Assembly: GCF_021568775.1 (NCBI RefSeq)
Contig: NZ_JAKGSG010000020.1
Location: 124,001-188,000, forward strand
Length of the DNA: 64,000 bases
Origin: Antribacter soli
Lineage (GTDB): Bacteria > Actinomycetota > Actinomycetes > Actinomycetales > Cellulomonadaceae
Direction: 5' to 3'
Positions 61,819 through 64,000 of this stretch are shown one piece after another. A program made the position numbers and the translations under genes. Position 1 is the stretch's first letter. The number at the start of each line of letters is the position of its first letter. Below the pieces are notes generated by a model that worked only from the letters and a program-made list of their open reading frames with translations, was not told where the DNA came from and did not search any database.

Positions 61819-63735
61819 GTGAGCACCGTCGAGCCCGGCGCCGCGCTGGTCGAGCGCTACAGGTTGATCCGGCCCGCCACCTCGGACCTCGCGATGACCA
61901 CGGCCTGGGAGGCTGTCGACGAGATCCTCGGCAGGCCGGTCCGTGTCACGTTCGTCGGCGGCCCCTACGCCGCCGACGGCCTGGACTCCGCACGCCGTGC
62001 CGCTCTCGTGTCGGACCCCCGGCTGGCCCGCGTGCTCGACGTGGGAACCGACCCGGCGTACGTCGTCACGGAGCAGTTCGCGGGAGTGACCCTCACCCAG
62101 ATCGTGGCCGGCGGCCTGGTCGACGGCCAGCAGGCACGCGCCCTGGTGGGCGAGGCGGCGTCCGCGCTGTCGGCCGCCCACCGCCGGGGCGTGCACCACA
62201 CCGCGCTGCGCCCGGAGTGCGTACGGGTCGACGGGCACCGCGTGGTGGTGACGGGCCTGGGCCTCGACGCCGGGCTGGCCAGCGGGGAGACGCTCAACGG
62301 CCTGCCCGCGCTGCTCGACGCGCGCGGGCTGGTCGCACTGCTCTACTACGCGATGACCGCACGCTGGCCGGGGATCGAGCTCGAGGGCACGCGGTGGGTC
62401 GCCAAGGACGTCTCGCCACCCTTGCCGGCGCAGCGGGACGACGCCGGAGCCATCGTCGCGCTGTCGGCGCTGGTCCCGCACGTGGACCCCGCGCTGGACG
62501 ACCTTGTGAACCGCACCTTCGACGCGTCGTGGGGCGCGTCCGGACCGGCAACACCCGACGACGTGATCACGGCCCTCGCGCCGTGGGGGGAGGTATCCGT
62601 AGTGGCTTCGCTGCCAGGATTCGTGCAGCCCAACCCGGAGGACCCGCAGCGACATTCCGTCGCGCAGGCATTCGGGTCCGAAGGTGTGCCCCCCGTGCGG
62701 CGCCCGGTGACGGGCCGCATCGCCCGGAACCCGGGAACCGACGCACAGCCCGTCGCGGACGGTTCCGGGCAACCCGGTGGATATCCCCAGGGTTATCCCC
62801 AGGAGGGCTACCAGTACCAGCCGGAGCAGTACCCCCCGACGTCGGGCCACGCGCCCGTGCCCCCGCCGCCCGCGGAACCGCAGCAGTACCCGGGTTACCC
62901 GCCTGCTCAGCAGTATCCCCAGGGATACGACCCGAACGCCTACGCACAGGGTTATCCCCAGGGCTATGACCAGGCCGGGTATGCACAGGCCGGCTACGAC
63001 CAGGCAGGCTACGACCCGAATGCGTACGCGCAGGGCTACCAGGACCCGAACGGGTTCCAGACGCAGCCCGCGCCGAAGCGAGGCGTCAATCCCACGCCGA
63101 TCGTGCTGAGCCTCGTCGGTGTGGCCGTGATCGCCGGCCTGTTCTGGGCGATCAGCAACGCACTCGGGGGGCCCGAGTCGCCGGTCGGCGAGGCACCGCC
63201 TGCTGCGTCGGCGCCGGCCGACCCGTCTGCGGCGGCTTCGGCCCCGGCTACGGAAGGGTCCGCACCGCCCGCGGTGACCGTGCGTCCGATCATCGCGTCG
63301 GGTGAGCGCGTCGACCCGCTGGGCGACCAGGCCAAGCCCGACGCAGAACGCCAGCACCCAGAGGCCGCACCGCGCGCCTACGACGCCGACCCGTCGACGT
63401 TCTGGTTCACCCAGTCCTACAAGCGCGCAGACTTCGGCGGGTTGCAGGCAGGCGTCGGCTACGTCATCCACCTGCAGGAGGCGGCCCCGGTCAACAAGAT
63501 CCAGCTCCTGACGAACAGCACGGGCGGGCATGTCCAGGTGCGCCTGACCTCAGCCGACGACCCCTCGGGTGGTCAGGTCCTCGCCGAGGGCGCGTTCGCC
63601 ACGACGACCGACCTGGTCTTCACCGAGCAGGTCGTCAGCGACACGTTCGTCCTGTGGATCACGGAGCTGCCCGAGTCGCCGTCGGACAACGACCTCAAGT
63701 TCCGTCTCGAGCTCAACGAGATCGCGCTGACCTGA
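61819..63735 (+). CDS. Pseudokinase regulator of MurJ with low-complexity linker and discoidin-like tail
   Basis: The 638-residue protein has an N-terminal kinase-like fold (about 10-260) that lacks the catalytic set. The beta-3 Lys position reads VRVTFVGG, the HRD loop reads HHTALRPECVRV without Asp, and DFG is GLG. About 130 residues rich in Tyr/Gln/Pro/Gly follow (320-415, with PQGY and YAQ repeats), then a membrane helix (about 424-444) and an outer F5/8-type beta domain (about 505-635). In mycobacteria this pseudokinase part of MviN is phosphorylated by PknB and binds an FHA protein to restrain wall synthesis. GTG at 61819 has GAGGAGG five bases upstream. Confidence 0.88.
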   Translation: MSTVEPGAALVERYRLIRPATSDLAMTTAWEAVDEILGRPVRVTFVGGPYAADGLDSARRAALVSDPRLARVLDVGTDPAYVVTEQFAGVTLTQIVAGGLVDGQQARALVGEAASALSAAHRRGVHHTALRPECVRVDGHRVVVTGLGLDAGLASGETLNGLPALLDARGLVALLYYAMTARWPGIELEGTRWVAKDVSPPLPAQRDDAGAIVALSALVPHVDPALDDLVNRTFDASWGASGPATPDDVITALAPWGEVSVVASLPGFVQPNPEDPQRHSVAQAFGSEGVPPVRRPVTGRIARNPGTDAQPVADGSGQPGGYPQGYPQEGYQYQPEQYPPTSGHAPVPPPPAEPQQYPGYPPAQQYPQGYDPNAYAQGYPQGYDQAGYAQAGYDQAGYDPNAYAQGYQDPNGFQTQPAPKRGVNPTPIVLSLVGVAVIAGLFWAISNALGGPESPVGEAPPAASAPADPSAAASAPATEGSAPPAVTVRPIIASGERVDPLGDQAKPDAERQHPEAAPRAYDADPSTFWFTQSYKRADFGGLQAGVGYVIHLQEAAPVNKIQLLTNSTGGHVQVRLTSADDPSGGQVLAEGAFATTTDLVFTEQVVSDTFVLWITELPESPSDNDLKFRLELNEIALT

Positions 63736-63750
63736 CGCGGTCCTGCTGAG

Positions 63751-63804
63751 CACAGCACGGCGAAGGCCGCTCTCCTCTGAGAGGGCGGCCTTCGCCGTGC
63801 TGTG
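63751..63804. terminator. Strong terminator after the pseudokinase gene
   Basis: Perfect 20-bp stem (63751-63770 with 63785-63804), extended by an inner TCTC/GAGA pairing. It begins 16 bases past the stop and closes the Nudix-MurJ-pseudokinase block. Confidence 0.85.
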
Positions 63805-63824
63805 TACCCACGCGACGACGTCCG

Positions 63825-63848
63825 CTATATTGATCTCTGTCGATATAG
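63825..63848. promoter_or_regulatory. AT-rich operator-like inverted repeat upstream of the next gene
   Basis: CTATATTGA, six bases, TCGATATAG: nine-base arms with one mismatch, very AT-rich for this genome. It resembles operators of ArsR/SmtB-type regulators and includes TATATT/TATAG -10-like parts. It lies about 125 bases before the next start codon; the intervening bases hold nothing else I recognise. Confidence 0.45.
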
Positions 63849-63973
63849 CCGGTGTGCTCACTGTCACGTGGACGACGGGCCGCCACATGGCGTCGGCTGG
63901 AACACTGGTGCCTGCCCGCGTGTTGACGCAGGGTGCCGCCCCGGGGCGCCGGGCCGGTGGATGCAGCGAGGAG

Positions 63974-64000
63974 ATGACGTTGACCGAAGAGCAGACCGTG
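63974..64000 (+). CDS. Start of a gene cut by the window edge
   Basis: ATG at 63974 opens the frame MTLTEEQTV to the end of the window. GAGGAG directly abuts it, and the in-frame TTG at 63980 has better spacing, so the true start is uncertain. In mycobacteria sigM follows mviN, but nine codons are too few to identify this product. Confidence 0.3.

Overview
The window is high-GC DNA that reads as a chromosome segment of an actinobacterium, most likely a Micrococcales genome in the Cellulomonadaceae/Promicromonosporaceae neighbourhood. The grounds are the DUF6049 - MurJ - pseudokinase block next to a CCA-adding enzyme and a Nudix protein (same order as the mycobacterial pcnA-mutT4-Rv3909-mviN region), an actinobacterial-type Tad locus, many GTG starts, four-base gene overlaps and TAGNNT-N6-RTG leaderless starts. 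No genus can be fixed from sequence reading alone, and no rRNA, tRNA, insertion sequence or CRISPR array was seen.

Layout. 1-5.5 kb: 3' part of an HrpA-type helicase, an APC permease and a small PspC-domain protein. 5.5-11.2 kb: six tandem paralogous secreted proteins, all on the minus strand, built from four or five ~48-residue repeats with an EW..LGFPTP core; one ends in an Excalibur domain and two decayed gene tails lie between copies. 11.4-23.8 kb: CAP-domain protein, urocanase, short endonuclease V homologue, secreted alpha-amylase with CBM20, lipoprotein, Ser/Thr kinase, MFS exporter, A24 prepilin-peptidase-like protein, DUF305 lipoprotein, membrane-anchored pseudo-receiver and a membrane protein.

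23.8-39.7 kb: a long minus-strand Tad/Flp pilus locus (SAF protein, TadZ, CpaF, TadB, TadC, Flp-like pilin, three TadE-like proteins, a LysM-BTAD membrane protein) followed by secreted or surface proteins (Cys-rich protein, DUF6318 lipoprotein, PKD protein), with a solitary HNH nuclease gene lying among them. 40.0-49.8 kb: a sigma-like regulator gene, a perfect CRP/GlxR-type site and, divergently, a VirB-like secretion operon (VirB8/TcpC, VirB2-like, PrgI-like, VirB4, VirB6/TrbL, lysozyme-M23 hydrolase) with no relaxase or coupling protein in the window. The Tad and VirB-like machines therefore sit either side of one regulatory gene.

49.9-53.6 kb: lipoprotein, DHA2 drug exporter and an atypical PRPP synthetase. 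53.8-64 kb: SUKH protein, CCA-adding enzyme, Nudix hydrolase, DUF6049 protein, MurJ flippase, pseudokinase regulator, a strong terminator and an operator-like palindrome before the next gene.

The most interesting candidates are the repeat-protein array with its fossil tails, the relaxase-less VirB-like operon facing the Tad locus, and a 29-bp perfect inverted repeat inside a tadE-like coding sequence. Functions of the repeat proteins and of the VirB-like system are not established here.
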